From NCBI GenBank assembly GCA_035578905.1, contig JAQJVL010000158.1, positions 171,001-235,000 of the forward strand: a DNA stretch of 64,000 nt, given 5' to 3'. The stretch comes from Stictocephala bisonia (Eukaryota; Arthropoda; Insecta; Hemiptera; Membracidae). Position 1 is the stretch's first letter, and each line of letters opens with the position of its first letter. The position numbers and the translations under genes were made by a program. This document shows positions 23,887-36,110 of the stretch, piece after piece. Under the pieces are notes generated by a model. That model made no database searches. It saw only the letters and a list, made by a program, of their open reading frames with translations, and had not been told where the DNA came from.

Positions 23887-25336
23887 ACGTGAGTGTGTAA
23901 TGTTAGTGTCTTCTTCTGATGTGATTGAATGTGAGCGTGTAATGATAGTTTTGAGGGTCTGAGTGGTTTGAACGTGAGTGTGAGTGTGTAATGTTAGTGT
24001 CTTCTTCTGATGTGATTGAATGTGAGCGTGTAATGATAGTTTTGAGGGTCTGAGTGGTCTGAACGTGAGTGTGAGTGTGCAAGGTTAGTGTCTTCTTCTG
24101 ATGTGATTGAATGTGAGCGTGTAATGATAGTTTTGAGGGTCTGAGTGGTCTGAACGTGAGTGTGAGTGTGGAATGTTAGTGTCTTCTTCTGATGTGATTG
24201 AATGTGAGCGTGCAATGATAGTTTTGAGGGTCTGTGTGGTTTGAACGTGAGTGTGAGTGTGCAAGGTTAGTGTCTTCTTCTGATGTGATTGAATGTGAGC
24301 GTGTAAAGATAGTTTTGAGGGTCTGAGTGGTTTGAACGTGAGTATGTAATGCTAGTGTCTTCTTCTGATGTAATTGAATGTGAGCGTGCAATGATAGTTT
24401 TGAGGGTCTGAGTGGTTTGAACGTGAGAGTGAGTGTGTAATGTTAGTGTCCTCTGCTGATGTGATTGCATGTGAGCGTGCAATGATACTTTTGAGGGTCT
24501 GAGTGGTCTGAACGTGAGTGTGTAATGTTAGTATCTTCTTCTGATGTGATTGAATGTGAGCGTGCAATGATAGTTTTGAGGGTCTGAGTGGTCTGAACGT
24601 GAGTGTGTAATGTTAGTGTCTTCTTCTGATGTGATTAAATGTGAGCGTGTAATGATAGTTTTGAGGGTCTGAGTGGTCTGAACGTGAGTGTGTAATGTTA
24701 GTATCTTCTTCTGATGTGATTGAATGTGAGCGTGCAATGATAGTTTTGAGGGTCTGAGTGGTTTGAACGTGAGTGTGAGTGTGTAATGTTAGTGTCCTCT
24801 TCTGATGTGATTGAATGTGAGCGTGTAATGACAATTTTGAGGGTCTGAGTGGTTTGAACGTGAGTGTGAGTGTGTAATGTTAGTGTCCTCTTCTGATGTG
24901 ATTGAATGTGAGCGTGCAATGATAGTTTTGAGGGTCTGTGTGGTTTGAACGTGAGTGTGAGTGTGCAATGTTAGTGTCTTCTTCTGATGTGATTGAATGT
25001 GAGCGTGTAATGACAATTTTGAGGGTCTGAGTGGTTTGAACGTGAGTGTGAGTGTGTAATGTTAGTGTCCTCTTCTGATGTGATTGAATGTGAGCGTGTA
25101 ATGACAATTTTGAGGGTCTGAGTGGTTTGAACGTGAGTGTGAGTGTGTAATGTTAGTGTCCTCTTCTGATGTGATTGAATGTGAGCGTGCAATGATAGTT
25201 TTGAGGGTCTGAGTGGTTTGAACGTGAGTGTGAGTCTGTAATGTTAGTGTCTTCTTCTATTGTGATTGACTGTGAGCGTGCAATGATAGTTTTGAGCGTC
25301 TGAGTGGTTTGTACGTGAGTGTGAGTGGCAATAAGT
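23887..25336. repeat. Tandem array, 16 units of 91 or 85 bp
   Basis: Each unit contains TGTGATTGAATGTGAGCGTG and TTTTGAGGGTCTGAGTGGT. Units differ by presence or absence of a 6 bp GTGAGT element (91 versus 85 bp). Half-conserved flank copies (ATCTTTCGAGTGTTTG at about 23871 and 25337) bound the array. The minus-strand frames (HAHIQSHQKKT) do not continue beyond single units with a constant phase and are not a gene. Confidence 0.9.
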
Positions 25337-25539
25337 GTTATCTTTCGAGTGTTTGAACATGAGTGTAGTGTGCAGTGATAGTGACATTTCTTCAACGCCT
25401 TAACTCTATTTTACTGTTAGTTTATGTTAGTTTCCATTATTATACGTAATTTCACACATCTTCACAGTGTTTTTTTAGTTTCATAATGTTTTTAGTTCGC
25501 ATTATTAAATTGTTTTAGAATTAAGTATTTAGTATTTAT

Positions 25540-25680
25540 TAACAATTCATAATCTGAATGAACTCAGCCATCACCCACAGGCAGTATCCCATGTGATGGC
25601 TTTCCTTATATTGTTTGTAAATGTTATGTGTATTATTTTTCTGAGATCAATAAAAAAATTATTAGTATTATTATTGTGAA
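25540..25680 (+). repeat. Possible non-LTR element 3' end with AATAAA and a TTA-rich tail
   Basis: The sequence runs through CAGCCATCACCCACAGGCAG and GTGATGGCTTTCC to AGATCAATAAAAAAAT and ends in ATTATTAGTATTATTATTG. A poly(A) signal next to a short TTA microsatellite is a usual LINE 3' end. No coding part is attached. Confidence 0.35.
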
Positions 25681-26297
25681 AAGCTGGTTGCAACCATCGA
25701 TGTATAAACTAAGGTTGCGACTTCTTGGTCATAATATTGTGTCTTAACTCGGCAATTATATAAATAACACATCGTGCAGTTAAGTAGATAAGTAAACGAT
25801 GCACAAGACAGAAATAATGCTTTGACAATGGAGATTGCAATCATCAGTCTAAAATAGCAGTTTGCGGAATGGCTCCAGCAGATATTTAAGTGATAACACC
25901 ATCAAAGGAAGGCTCTGAAAGGGAAAATTTAAACAATCAAATTTTAGATGACCTAATTGTTGAATGTTATGAAGAATGACAGATGACTAATAATTTGTTG
26001 TGATAATTACAACAAAGAATAACAGCTAAGAGGGTTAAACAACTAGCATTTTTAGCAAGAATATCATAATTCAATGGTTAAACTTGGGATGGTACTTAAA
26101 ATTTAATAAACATGTCACTTGTAAGTGGATAACAATCATAAACAATCCTATTACCAGAAAGACACTTTCCTTAACTGGAAATCCCTGGAACAGCAGCCTT
26201 AATGTCACGTCCTGAGGACTTGGGTGTCCCCTAACAAGGGTGTGAAGTTATATTTGAGAGTTGTCAGTCACATTTCATTTGCCAACACACCCTGCGG
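25681..26297. other. AT-rich sequence, nothing identified
   Basis: No supported gene, RNA or element boundary. Confidence 0.4.
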
Positions 26298-26870
26298 AAA
26301 ATAACGGCCCGCACGCTTTCGTAGAAGTTGAACGTTTCTCTTAACAAACTAAGTCCAGATGTGTCATATGCCTTCATGAACGTTTGCACAAGATCTGGTC
26401 ATGTAATGGGTGGTTCCTCTAAACTGTATGTTTGTGGAGTGAAATAACGGCCCGCACGCTTTCGTAGAAGTTGAACGTTTCTCTTAACAAACTAAGTCCA
26501 GATGTGTCATATGCCTTCATGAACGTTTGCACAAGATCTGGTCATGAATGGGTGGTTCCTCTAAACTGTATGTTTGTGGAGTGAAATAACGGCCCGCACG
26601 CTTTCGTAGAAGTTGAACGTTTCTCTTAACAAACTAAGTCCAGATGTGTCATATGCCTTCATGAACGTTTGCACAAGATCTGGTCATGTAATGGGTGGTT
26701 CCTCTAAACTGTATGTTTGTGGAGTGAAATAACGGCCCGCACGCTTTCGTAGAAGTTAACGTTTCTATTAACAAACTAAGTCCAGATGTGTCATATGCCT
26801 TCATGAACGTTTGCACAAGATCTGGTCATGTAATGGGTGGTTCCTCTAAACTGTATGTTTGTGGAGTGAA
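26298..26870. repeat. Tandem array, 4 units of ~144 bp
   Basis: Units begin AAATAACGGCCCGCACGCTT at 26298, 26442, 26584 and 26727 and are nearly identical apart from 1-2 bp indels (for example GTCATGAATG for GTCATGTAATG). The last unit runs into unique sequence at about 26871. High identity implies recent amplification. Confidence 0.9.
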
Positions 26871-28010
26871 ATTTGGCGTAACTAAAATAATTAATTTTAT
26901 TTTTACTTTGATAAGGGATCAAAATATAAACGGATTAATGTGTAAGCTGTTTATTAGTGAGAAGTTGCATAACTAAATCAGACTTTGCACCGTTAAAATC
27001 TTGTTGCATCTATTAAAAATGCATAGAATAAAGAAAATATTTTCTTCTATAAAGGTAATTTCTTTTCCTGCGAAACGAAAATAGACGGGTTACCGACACA
27101 CAGGCATTGAGATAAAACGTGCCAGATTCACTGGGGTATGCAACGAGAAGATATGTCATATTTACATAATTCTAAACAATGCACAGACAAAACTACCATC
27201 TTATTTAAATGGATCAGGACAATCGTTAAGACAATTAGACGCCAAATTACGAATTGATGTAGAGGATTGAATGTTGTCTTAGTAGTAGGAAAATTAAGTC
27301 ATTTTTTAAAGAATGTGTCGATGGTAAATGGCACACTGCTAAATGAACAAGTTAACTTCTTTTGTGTTTTTTTTTAATTATTATTATTCCAAACGAACCA
27401 ATAATTCTCTAATATTAAAATCTACACTAATTATTAACTACACTACAATAATTTCTAATAATTAATCAATTCTTTAGACTAAGGTTTTAGAGTATTAATT
27501 ATGCAGGAAACGAACAACATTTCCTCCATAATTTTTTGTTTAACAAATTCAATGCTAAGTTTAAAAAAAGGTTTAAACTAACGATACAAGTGAAACAATT
27601 TACAATTGATGTTATTTTATGACAGATAGTTCTCAAGCAAGTTATGTTATAACAACTCATTTACAAATTCAAGAAAAAATAATCGTGGCAATTTGACTAA
27701 AGGTAAAATTATTTCAGGGTGATAAAATCATTTCCTAATATCGAATAAACCCCCTTAAAAGATGGGCGGGGGTCTCCAAACACGTCCCATGACACTGGGA
27801 ATACATACATCGACGCAATCGTGGTGAGGTAATAATGGAAACACGTTTCATGAACATCCATCTTTACGGGTGACTAATGAGTCACTCAAAGAGAACGCAC
27901 GATTGAACAGATATCCTACATCCTGTAACTTCAAAGGACAAAAATGTGCACGCACGAGAAAAAACAAGAAGACACTATTGCTTTCGCACTATTGATTTAA
28001 GAATAACGAA
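26871..28010. other. AT-rich sequence, nothing identified
   Basis: A TGACTAATGAGTCA dyad at about 27870, AP-1-like, is the only motif of note; it is too short to support a regulatory call. Confidence 0.3.
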
Positions 28011-28016
28011 CAGCCT

Positions 28017-28247
28017 TTACGTAACCGGGGGCGGCACAACAAAAGGGTAGCCTAATCTTGGGAAAGCGCCATTCAAAGGACGGAGGTTGCCGGGACACAA
28101 CACAAAGCATTGTCTCCTGTGACTGCGATGCATCCTCAACTCGACAAAGCCGTAGGCACAGCTGTTAATGAGGTCAGCCGCGATTCCCCAAGGTGTCTTA
28201 TTCGACCCACTGTTCTTTCTACAAAACAACTTAATAAACAAAGACAT
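28017..28247 (-). other. Open, GC-richer frame of unknown nature (77 codons)
   Basis: On the minus strand an ATG at 28247 opens a frame reading MSLFIKLFCRKNSGSNKTP and later ADLINSCAYGFVELRMHRS and VLCPGNLRPLNGAFPRLGYP. The base composition is richer than the flanks and the frame is wholly open. I recognise no domain, and there is no signal peptide or obvious splice site. It could be a conserved repeat fragment or an exon of an unknown gene. Confidence 0.2.
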
Positions 28248-29242
28248 ACCACACAGTGTAATTCAAAACACTCAGTTAGAACAATAATCAAACATCGTCT
28301 GTTTTGAAACTTATATTATCTCCTGATATATTATACTTCAATATCTGACATTCATAGTATATAAGCTTAAGGCTATATTTGTTGTATTGTATTCAAATAT
28401 ACAGATGACTAACTAATTACGCGTGTTGCTCGTTAGTTGGTCAGAAAATATGTTTTAAGACCAGACACAAAAATAAGTATAATTTCTGTAAACATAATTT
28501 TAATTTTATTTATTCATAAGACACCGATTGTCAAGATAAAGGCGAATATTGATTTCGAATGAGTGTAGATGAGCGAATATATTCATTGTTACAAACTAAG
28601 ACCGACTATTCCTTATAGTGCAGTCATTGAAGCGAAAAATACGGTCTTACCTCAGAATTTTTTTACTGTGTTCCGATTTGTATGAAATTTTGGAATTAGG
28701 CTCATCTTAACCTTAACTTCAAAAGTGAAAATGATCTGAACTCCGCCTATTATTTTTAAGGGGTGTAAACAACCCCTTAATGGAAAAATTTACATTGAGC
28801 CATTTTATCGCTAGAAAACATGTCTAATAGTAAGTGGTGAAATTGTAAAGTATTTTCTAACACAATTACCTCATATTAAAATCATTTTCAACCCCTTGAA
28901 AATCTTACAACCCTTGCAAACAACCCCTAAATTGAAAAAATCACAAAAAAATACTTTGGTATGACATAAAAAGATGTAAGTATAGAGTAAGTAATATTTT
29001 ATATTCTCTATAATAATTATTACATTTTTAACCCCCTTTCAACCCTTGAAAACTACCACTTGATAAAAAAATTAAAAAATTTTTTTTGATAAAATGAAAA
29101 GGATTTAAATATTATTCCACACTCTCGAAATGATTATCATATTCTTAAGCTTTTCTACCCTTAAAACTACCCCTAAATTAAAACAGTAATTATATATGAT
29201 TACATATTTAAAAATAATTAAATTTAGAGTAAAAAATTGCCA

Positions 29243-29248
29243 TTTATT
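29243..29248 (-). terminator. Poly(A) signal for the Cys-rich exon
   Basis: AATAAA on the minus strand lies about 63 bases after the stop codon of the exon at 29311-29748, a normal spacing for cleavage and polyadenylation. Confidence 0.45.
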
Positions 29249-29310
29249 GAATAAAACATTAACAAATTATATAAAATTGTACTATTATTATTAAAATATA
29301 ATATTATTAT

Positions 29311-29748
29311 TCATGACTCAATATCGGAGTCGCTGTCACATTCAACATCTTCTGGCTGAATTGGAGGGCTATTTTGGCAGTTTTCTCCACTGCACGTTCC
29401 ACAGGTACTATTACAAAATAGACCAACTTTTCTGCATCCGCAAGACGCTTCACATCCTTTTTTGCAGTTGCAAAAAATCATTTTCAGGAGTTCTTGTGGT
29501 GCGGGTGGATCTACAGACTTAAGTGGATTTAATAAACCGTCATTCATGACCCACCCCCAATCTGTTGGATGAATGTTTTTGTTGCCAAGCCAAATCTGGG
29601 TTTGAAGATAAACCCTCTTAGTATGTTCATTTATGGCACCAACGGTTGGAACTAAGGATGATAATTTTACGACAGTGTTTTTCGTAGCAGCTTTGAGAAA
29701 ACTTTCATAGCGCATTTTTTCACATACAGATACGCAATTAGTGAAAAG
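29311..29748 (-). CDS. Last exon of a TE-associated Cys-rich orphan protein (partial)
   Basis: From a splice acceptor (TTTTTTTCCAATAG, ending at 29749) the frame reads LFTNCVSVCEKMRYESFLKA and runs to a TGA at 29311. A middle block (VYLQTQIWLGNK, then DWGWVMNDG and PPAPQELL) leads into a cysteine-rich end: C-x-C-x3-C-x3-C-x-C-x6-C-x3-C-x2-C-x4-C. The pattern resembles Tesmin/CXC-type metal-binding repeats. An acidic tail (ECDSDSDIES) closes it. I know this 'WLGN..P.DWGW' plus Cys-rich combination from uncharacterised repeated arthropod proteins; its function is not established. An AATAAA lies 60-70 bp downstream (29248-29243, minus). The ATG at 29715 is internal and probably not the start. 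Upstream exons are not seen. Confidence 0.55.
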   Translation of the reverse strand, partial: LFTNCVSVCEKMRYESFLKAATKNTVVKLSSLVPTVGAINEHTKRVYLQTQIWLGNKNIHPTDWGWVMNDGLLNPLKSVDPPAPQELLKMIFCNCKKGCEASCGCRKVGLFCNSTCGTCSGENCQNSPPIQPEDVECDSDSDIES

Positions 29749-31168
29749 CTATTGGAAAAAAATCGCTTCCACAAGTATTCTTTTGAAGATGCTTTTAAAC
29801 CCTCTTCACCCTATGAAGTAAGGTCAATTTTAATTTTCTTAATTAAATTGTATGAATTATAGTATATTACAAATTACAATAGTTTTGGGTCTCTATTATA
29901 CTGCGTACTTTCACATTGCTCCAAATATTCACACTCCGAAATTTTCAGTTTCTATGTAGAAAAAAATATGATAAGTTTTCGGACCATAACTCCTTCAATT
30001 TTCATACTATCACAATTTATAAAAAACCATTGTAAAGGTAATTAAGAGAGCTACAACATCCTTTATTGCAATATATAGTAAAAAACTTTTTTCTATAACG
30101 GTGAAGGGTTAAAGGGCTTAAGAGAGGCTGTGATTGCGCTGCCACGCGCTCTTTAAACAATCATATCTCCGTCAATTTTTGTTTGACAGAAAAAAACAAA
30201 GAAATCAAATTGTTTGTCAAAAATATACCTACATTTTTTATCCCTACATTTTTATACGTATCTGTTGTCATTTTTGAGATATTATGAAAAAAATGTGGTT
30301 TTTTAAAAATTTTAAATTTTTTATTGTTTTTTTAATCGTGACTTTTTTGAAAAATATGTGTTCTGAAGCAGCCAAACTTATACAATCTATCAAAATCTTC
30401 ATAATAAAGTTATTTCTAGGCGGAATACGATTAATTTTAATTTTGGTGGAAATGGCACTTATGAAACACATTGATTTAAAAGAGAAAACATTAGATGCTC
30501 CTCTTATTTGCAATACAGCTCACTTATTTTACGTTCAAAAGACTTTTAATAGTGCTCATTTTAAAGCTTATTTCAAGCACTACAAAATAATTTTTTATTA
30601 GAATGCCTAAAATGAATCTTCTCGCCGCTAGATGGCATTGACCACATCGATTAAATTTCAGACAAAGTAAAAAACGGCTTTGATCTTTAATATCTAGCTT
30701 AATATTGCACTTAGAATACTTTATAAAAAACTAAATTGTTCATTTTTGTACCTCCTACAGTTTTGTGCAAAAAAACTATGAAAAACGTGAAAAAATTGCG
30801 AATGTTCTATTGCCAATAACTTGAAAAGTATTGGATTTTTCGAAAAACTTTATAGATGATTTTGGGCTTAGAATTAGGCCTTCTATTGATATCCGAGGTT
30901 ATTTTTTGAAAAAAAAATTCACCACCGAGAAGGGGTGGCAACCACCCCCAGGGTGGTTGCGGAGTTCAAATCATCTTCACTTTTGAAGTTAAGGGTAAGA
31001 TTAACCTAATTCCAAAATTGTATGCAATTCGGTTCACAGTAAAAAAATTCTGAACAATAATGCTTCAATGACTGCACTATTAGAAAGTGTCATTAATTAA
31101 TAGCCCAATGACAATAGAACAACCGGTGGTTATCAGCTGATTTCTTTCAAAATTTGTTAAGACTGATT

Positions 31169-31227
31169 GGGATCGAACTGGGAAACTTTAGTTTTGAAGC
31201 TGTGCTTTAACCAAATAAGCTACCGAC
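31169..31227 (-). repeat. tRNA-derived SINE or tRNA pseudogene
   Basis: Read on the minus strand, TAGCTTATTTGGTTAAAGCA (A box, 31222-31203) and AGTTCGATCCC (B box, 31179-31169) are at tRNA spacing. The anticodon stem is poor and the acceptor ends do not pair, so a functional tRNA is unlikely. Confidence 0.55.
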
Positions 31228-32337
31228 CGAATCTTTCTATGGTGATCCTGTTGCGATTATTGAAGTACGTATGAGACAAAAGTTGACTGTAACTATTTAT
31301 ATGCAAGTATATACAAATATTTAAAGTAAAATAATATAGAGTTTTACTGTATTTCATTCGATTTTACTGTATTTTACTCACATTTACAAATTTAATATCA
31401 TTAGTTTACTAACTAAAAACTGGGACGTTTCACAGCCGAAGTAAATATTCAATTATGTGGTTCGGCCAACAAATATTTAGACAGCCCACAATATGTCGTA
31501 CTGGGCCCGTTGATATTTTTCTACCCATACAATACCTAATCACTAAAAGCAAATGTTCAAACTTTACTTATTACAATATGCTTACAAGAAAGTAAATTAA
31601 ACCCGGTCATATACTAAAATAAGACATGCAATTAAATAAATTTCTGATGGATTAGTAGTATTTGTAACAATAATTTTAAGAATGCAGATTTTCGTTATAC
31701 CGTAATTTAAGATTTGACAATGTTGAATATTGAAACGGAGAAGAAATATCATCATATATACTCCAAAATAGTTTTCTTCTTAACTCCATACAAAAAGAAG
31801 CAGCCCGGACAAAAAACAAACAGGATTTAACGAATCAATAAAAGCACAAGTTGAAAGGTTTCCAATGTACAACAGTTTTAATCCCGGATAGGAGCCTGTC
31901 AGGGGTTAAATGTTGATGTTGATATTCGAGTCCCCTCCCAGCCTGCGAGTCAATAATGCTCAGTTACGCAAAGAATCTTCCTTTCCAATATTAATTTTGA
32001 GTTTAGATAATTGGTGATTTTTATAGCTCTCAAATTTAATTTCAAGTTATCATTTTCAAGAACTATTTAACAAAACTTATTAAATTTCAAACCACCTTTA
32101 TACCCTTCAAATTTAATATAATACTGTTGGAACAATTTATAATACATAATATTACAACAATACATAAGTGAACCTTTTTTTTACTACACAGACATTTGAA
32201 CAATAACTAGCACAAATTGTTTACAGAATTTATGTTTCCTCATATATAGCCTACGTCAAGAAAAGCAGGCCGACGTTTAAGTATAAGAAGTATGCCATAG
32301 ATACCTACCATAGGTACTGTACAACAGGCCTACGTCT
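31228..32337. other. AT-rich sequence, nothing identified
   Basis: No supported gene or element boundary. Confidence 0.4.
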
Positions 32338-33302
32338 GTGTTCTAAAATGGGTGGTTGGACATTCACAAGGCGGGTATGCCAACTCTAGGTCCATGTACC
32401 AAAATGGGACGTTGGACCCTCACGAGGCGGGGATGCAACTCTAGATCCATTTACTAAAATAGAAGGTTGGACCCTCACGATGAGCGTATGCCAACTCTAG
32501 GTCCATGTACTAAAATGGGAGGTTGGACCCTCACGAGGTGGGTATGCTAACTCTAGGTCCATGTACTAAAATGGGAGGTTGGGCCCTAATAAGCCGTGTA
32601 TAGCAACCCTAGGCCCATGTACTAAAATGGGAGGTTGGGCCCTAATATGCCGTTTATGGCAACCCTAGGCCCATGTACTAAAACGGGAGGTTGGCCCTAA
32701 TAAGCCGTTTATGGCAACCCTAGGCCCATGTACTAAAACGGGAGGTTGGGCCCTAATAAGCCGTTTATGGCAACCCTAGGCCCATGTACTAACACGGGAG
32801 GTTGGGCCCTAATAAGCCGTGTATGGCAACCCTAGGTCCATGTACTAAAATGGGAGGTTGGGCCCTAATAAGCCGTTTATAGCAACCCTAGGCCCACGTA
32901 CTAAAACGGGAGGTTGGGCCCTAATAAGCCGTTTATGGCAACCCTAGGTCCATGTACTAAAATGGGAGGTTGGGCCCTAATAAGCCGTTTATGGCAACCC
33001 TAGGCCCATGTACTAACACGGGAGGTTGGGCCCTAATAAGCCGTGTATGGCAACCCTAGGTCCATGTACTAAAATGGGAAGTTGGGCCCTAATAAGCCGT
33101 TTATGGCAACCCTAGGCCCATGTACTAAAACGGGAGGTTGGGCCCTAATAAGCCGTTTATGGCAACCCTAGGTCCATGTACTAAAATGGGAGGTTGGGCC
33201 CTAATAAGCCGTTTATGGCAACCCTAGACCCATGTACTAAAACGGGAGGTTGGGCCCTAATAAGCCGTGTATGGCAACCCTAGGTCCATGTACTAAAATG
33301 AT
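32338..33302. repeat. Tandem array, ~17 units of 56 bp
   Basis: Units read ATGTACTAAAATGGGAGGTT then GGGCCCTAATAAGCCGT. The first four or so units are an older type with 'CCCTCACGAGGCGGGTATGC' instead of 'CCCTAATAAGCCGTTTATGG'. Later units alternate CCATG..AAAACGGG and AAAATGGG variants. The array therefore grew mainly from its right part. Confidence 0.9.
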
Positions 33303-34099
33303 AGGTTAGACCATAAAGATTTATGTTGATGGAGAAGTAATGTGCACTTAAAGGAATAATGTCAGCCCTCCTATAAACAGGAGACTGGAAGGTTAGACTC
33401 TACGGAATCGTTTCTACCGGACCATCTAAGTTATGACATTTTCCTTACATTTAATAGTTTCAAACAATTGATTAAATATGTTGTAAAAACAATAGTCTCA
33501 AAGTACCCAGATGTCTCCAGAATTGCTAGTGGTGATGTAGGAATGGGCGCAATGCGCTAAGGAACACTCTGTATTATTAGCATTACAAATATATTCTGGT
33601 CGCTAGATGTACATAGAGGACCGCCTGGGGGAAGACCTTGGGCCGAAGAATGTTTACCCCGTGACCAAGAGACGGATGGCGGTCGTGCCCTTGATGTAAC
33701 GCGATCCAATGTCAAAGTGTAACATGGAGGACACCGGTCCGTAGAAAAACGCTGATAAACATGAACAGTGAAATCAATTTGCGGACACGCTTCCGTGAAT
33801 ACAGCACGCGTGGCGGCTACACGGTTTGTTCGGCAGAAACTACGACCTACGCTAACCCCCCCCCCCTCGTAGCGGCAAACATAAGGACAACTGTGGGAGA
33901 TATTATGCAACTAGTTGTTAGGGGGAGAACAGTTAATTATATTCTTTTCTTTTCAGCGAGTAACAGCTGATACGAGCAACTGCCAATATTTGTAGACAGA
34001 AAATTATGGATTATCACAAGTGGAAAATCTACAACGAGTGCTTACAGTTAAACTGTAAAAGTCTATTGTTTTTATAAAGTATTGTTAAGTGTAATCATA
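33303..34099. other. Mixed sequence with a GC-rich patch, no gene recognised
   Basis: A minus-strand frame of 117 codons (33557-33910) is open through a CpG-rich patch but resembles nothing I know, and a poly-C run of 13 at about 33857 argues against constrained coding. Confidence 0.3.
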
Positions 34100-34470
34100 T
34101 TGGTGGCACGAAAGATGCGTACAGCGAAAAATGCGTACAGCGAAATATGCGTACAAAAGGAAATAGTGGTATTTGACGAGGGTAAGTATTCTCCCCGGTG
34201 GCATGAAAGATGCGTACAGCGAAATTAGGTTAGGTTAGGTTCTCCAATCCCAAGAAACTAAGCGACATTCATATTTATTTTAGAGGTAAACGCATTTATA
34301 CAATTCAATTGTTTTAAAAGATCCATTTGCCCTAAAAGTTGTACGCATTTTTCGCCTATCTAATTGTTGTGACGTCATAGGTTACCCTCGTCATCTGTCA
34401 AAACTTTATCCTGTACGCATATTTCGCAAGATTCCTGGTGTACGCATTTTTCGTGTATTCATCATATTAA
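34100..34470. mobile_element. Inverted-repeat element with GCGTACA motifs (MITE-like)
   Basis: The left arm has CGAAAGATGCGTACAGCGAA, GAAATATGCGTACA and GACGAGGGTAA. The right arm carries the complements of GCGAAATATGCGTACAGG, CGAAAAATGCGTACACC and ATGACGAGGGTAACC. Pairing is imperfect, with local duplications in the left arm. There is no coding content. Confidence 0.65.
34224..34241 (+). repeat. Interstitial TTAGG telomere-type run
   Basis: TTAGGTTAGGTTAGGTT gives 3.4 perfect units of the insect telomeric repeat. It lies within the GCGTACA inverted-repeat element. A run this short can arise by chance or be part of the element. Confidence 0.6.
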
Positions 34471-36110
34471 CGTAAATAAAAGTAATTTAACAAAGCAACA
34501 TTTGATGAGTTCCCAATGGTCTCCTTCCTTATGAATGTTCAACAGTGTTCTAAACAGCTTTAAGAAAGGGCACTAAACGAATTTATGACCTACTCTATAA
34601 ATTAAGTTATATACAATTGTACAGACCTTTCCATGACACTTCTCATCACTTGTGATCATTTAGAATAAAGCTCCTGAACAAAACATAAAGCTCTTTCACG
34701 CAACTTCGGCCATCCTAACAGATTTCCACTCACTCATCTGTAGAAAAAACCGAGTTAATTATTAAAACTAATAATAACGGATTTCATACAAATTTACATA
34801 ATTAATTGAACAAAAAATCAAACTAAATACGTTAACTCCAACTCTAAACTAAATCGCTATGGGATGAACAGTTCAAATTGCATTGAAAATCACAAAACTT
34901 GCTTCGAGTTAGATGTAGTTTTACGCTAACGCCCACCCGTAATTCTGGATCTTTTGTCTCAGTAGAAAATAAATATAGATTCTTAATTTTGTTCGCAAAC
35001 ATATCATCTTCTTGGTTTATATTTGGAAAGTAAAAGTAAAAATACAAAATATCGGACAATTTACTTGGCATGAATAATCACACGATTTCTTCTTATATCT
35101 GACCACTTGGGACGTGATAAAAGAATTAAATTGATATAGAGCCTGTTTTGGGCGTTGAAGTTACAGCATTTTCTATGTTTCTCAAAAATGTTTCAAACTT
35201 TTCCTCACTTAATATACTTTTCTTGACTTTCAGCATGATTTCGGAATTTTCTTGAATTTTAAATTTTGTGGGCGCAGATTTTTATTTAAGCGCTTATCCA
35301 AAGCGCTTATACTAGTAAAAACGCAAGAACGTACTTTTATGTTAAATTTACAGTACCGTAATATTTCTTTACACACCGTACCAAAGAACTAATTATACGT
35401 AGTTACTCATGGTATAGAGAAAAGTGCTGCTCGTTGCTCAACAGGAACGAGTCTCAATTTGCGTGCGTGGAGTTCGTTAAAGCGGCGTTGCTTCAGATAA
35501 ATTAAACTCCTTTAAAAATATTACTACAAGTTATTTAATCTTAAAAGAAAAAAAGGGTACAGGAGTAAAGGGTAATGAGTGACATCATTAATCACGCACC
35601 AGTTTTGGCCCACTGTGGACTGCACGGTCTGGCAACCGCGCTCAGTCCACAAAAATATTTTAAAATATACCGATATACCACTGTTCCAGTTTCTTTTTTA
35701 TATTAAATCAAACGTTTTGATGGCTACTCCAAACTGTTTGTATTACCTAGGGAGTGACCTTCTTATTCCACAAATATTAAGTTTAATTAAGTAATATAAT
35801 TAAATTTATTTTATTTATTAATTTCAATTTTGATGTTATAATTTATATTATTTTAGAAATTAAGACATTTGGTTATCTAATGTATGTGGAATAAAGTTTC
35901 TTTTAGATTTGAAAAGCTCGACGCGCTTCAAAGCGGATAGTTAAGCATGAATAGTTTTTAGTTAGTTTATCTGTGATCATACGTAGAGTGGGTCAATTTA
36001 TAGGATGTAGGCCTATTATAAATTGGAAGAAATAAAGCAAAAAAATAAGCAAATAAACTAACAAACTACATCTGACAAAAACAGCCTCGACATCCGTCAG
36101 ATTTCTGGTA
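34471..36110. other. AT-rich sequence, nothing identified
   Basis: No supported gene. AAGCGCTTATCC/AAAGCGCTTA near 35290 is a short local repeat. Confidence 0.35.

Larger units (their letters stand above)
28613..31085. mobile_element. Long-TIR DNA element (~2.47 kb) carrying a Cys-rich protein exon
   Basis: The ends are inverted repeats of about 190 bp: left from TAGTGCAGTCATTGAAGC (about 28616) through the TTTTTTTACTGTG and TTCAAAAGTGAA blocks to about 28790, right the complement from about 30890 to 31082. The flanks give TTA or TA on both sides, so a TA-type duplication is possible. Only one coding block, on the minus strand at 29311-29748, is seen inside, so the copy is internally reduced. 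Superfamily not assigned. Confidence 0.7.

Noticed and set aside
23994..25395. Series of overlapping ~73 codon frames HAHIQSHQKKTLTLHTH
   Set aside because: 91 and 85 bp units shift phase at each repeat, so no continuous protein exists.
29313..29522. Plus-strand 69-codon frame
   Set aside because: It is the antisense shadow of the Cys-rich exon, which has acceptor, stop and poly(A) signal on the minus strand.
30284..30601. Plus-strand 105-codon Phe/Lys/Ile-rich frame
   Set aside because: Composition follows the AT-rich DNA, no domain is seen, and it lies within the degenerate interior of the long-TIR element.
33557..33910. 117-codon minus-strand gene
   Set aside because: No recognisable domain, a long poly-C tract within, and no splice or start support.
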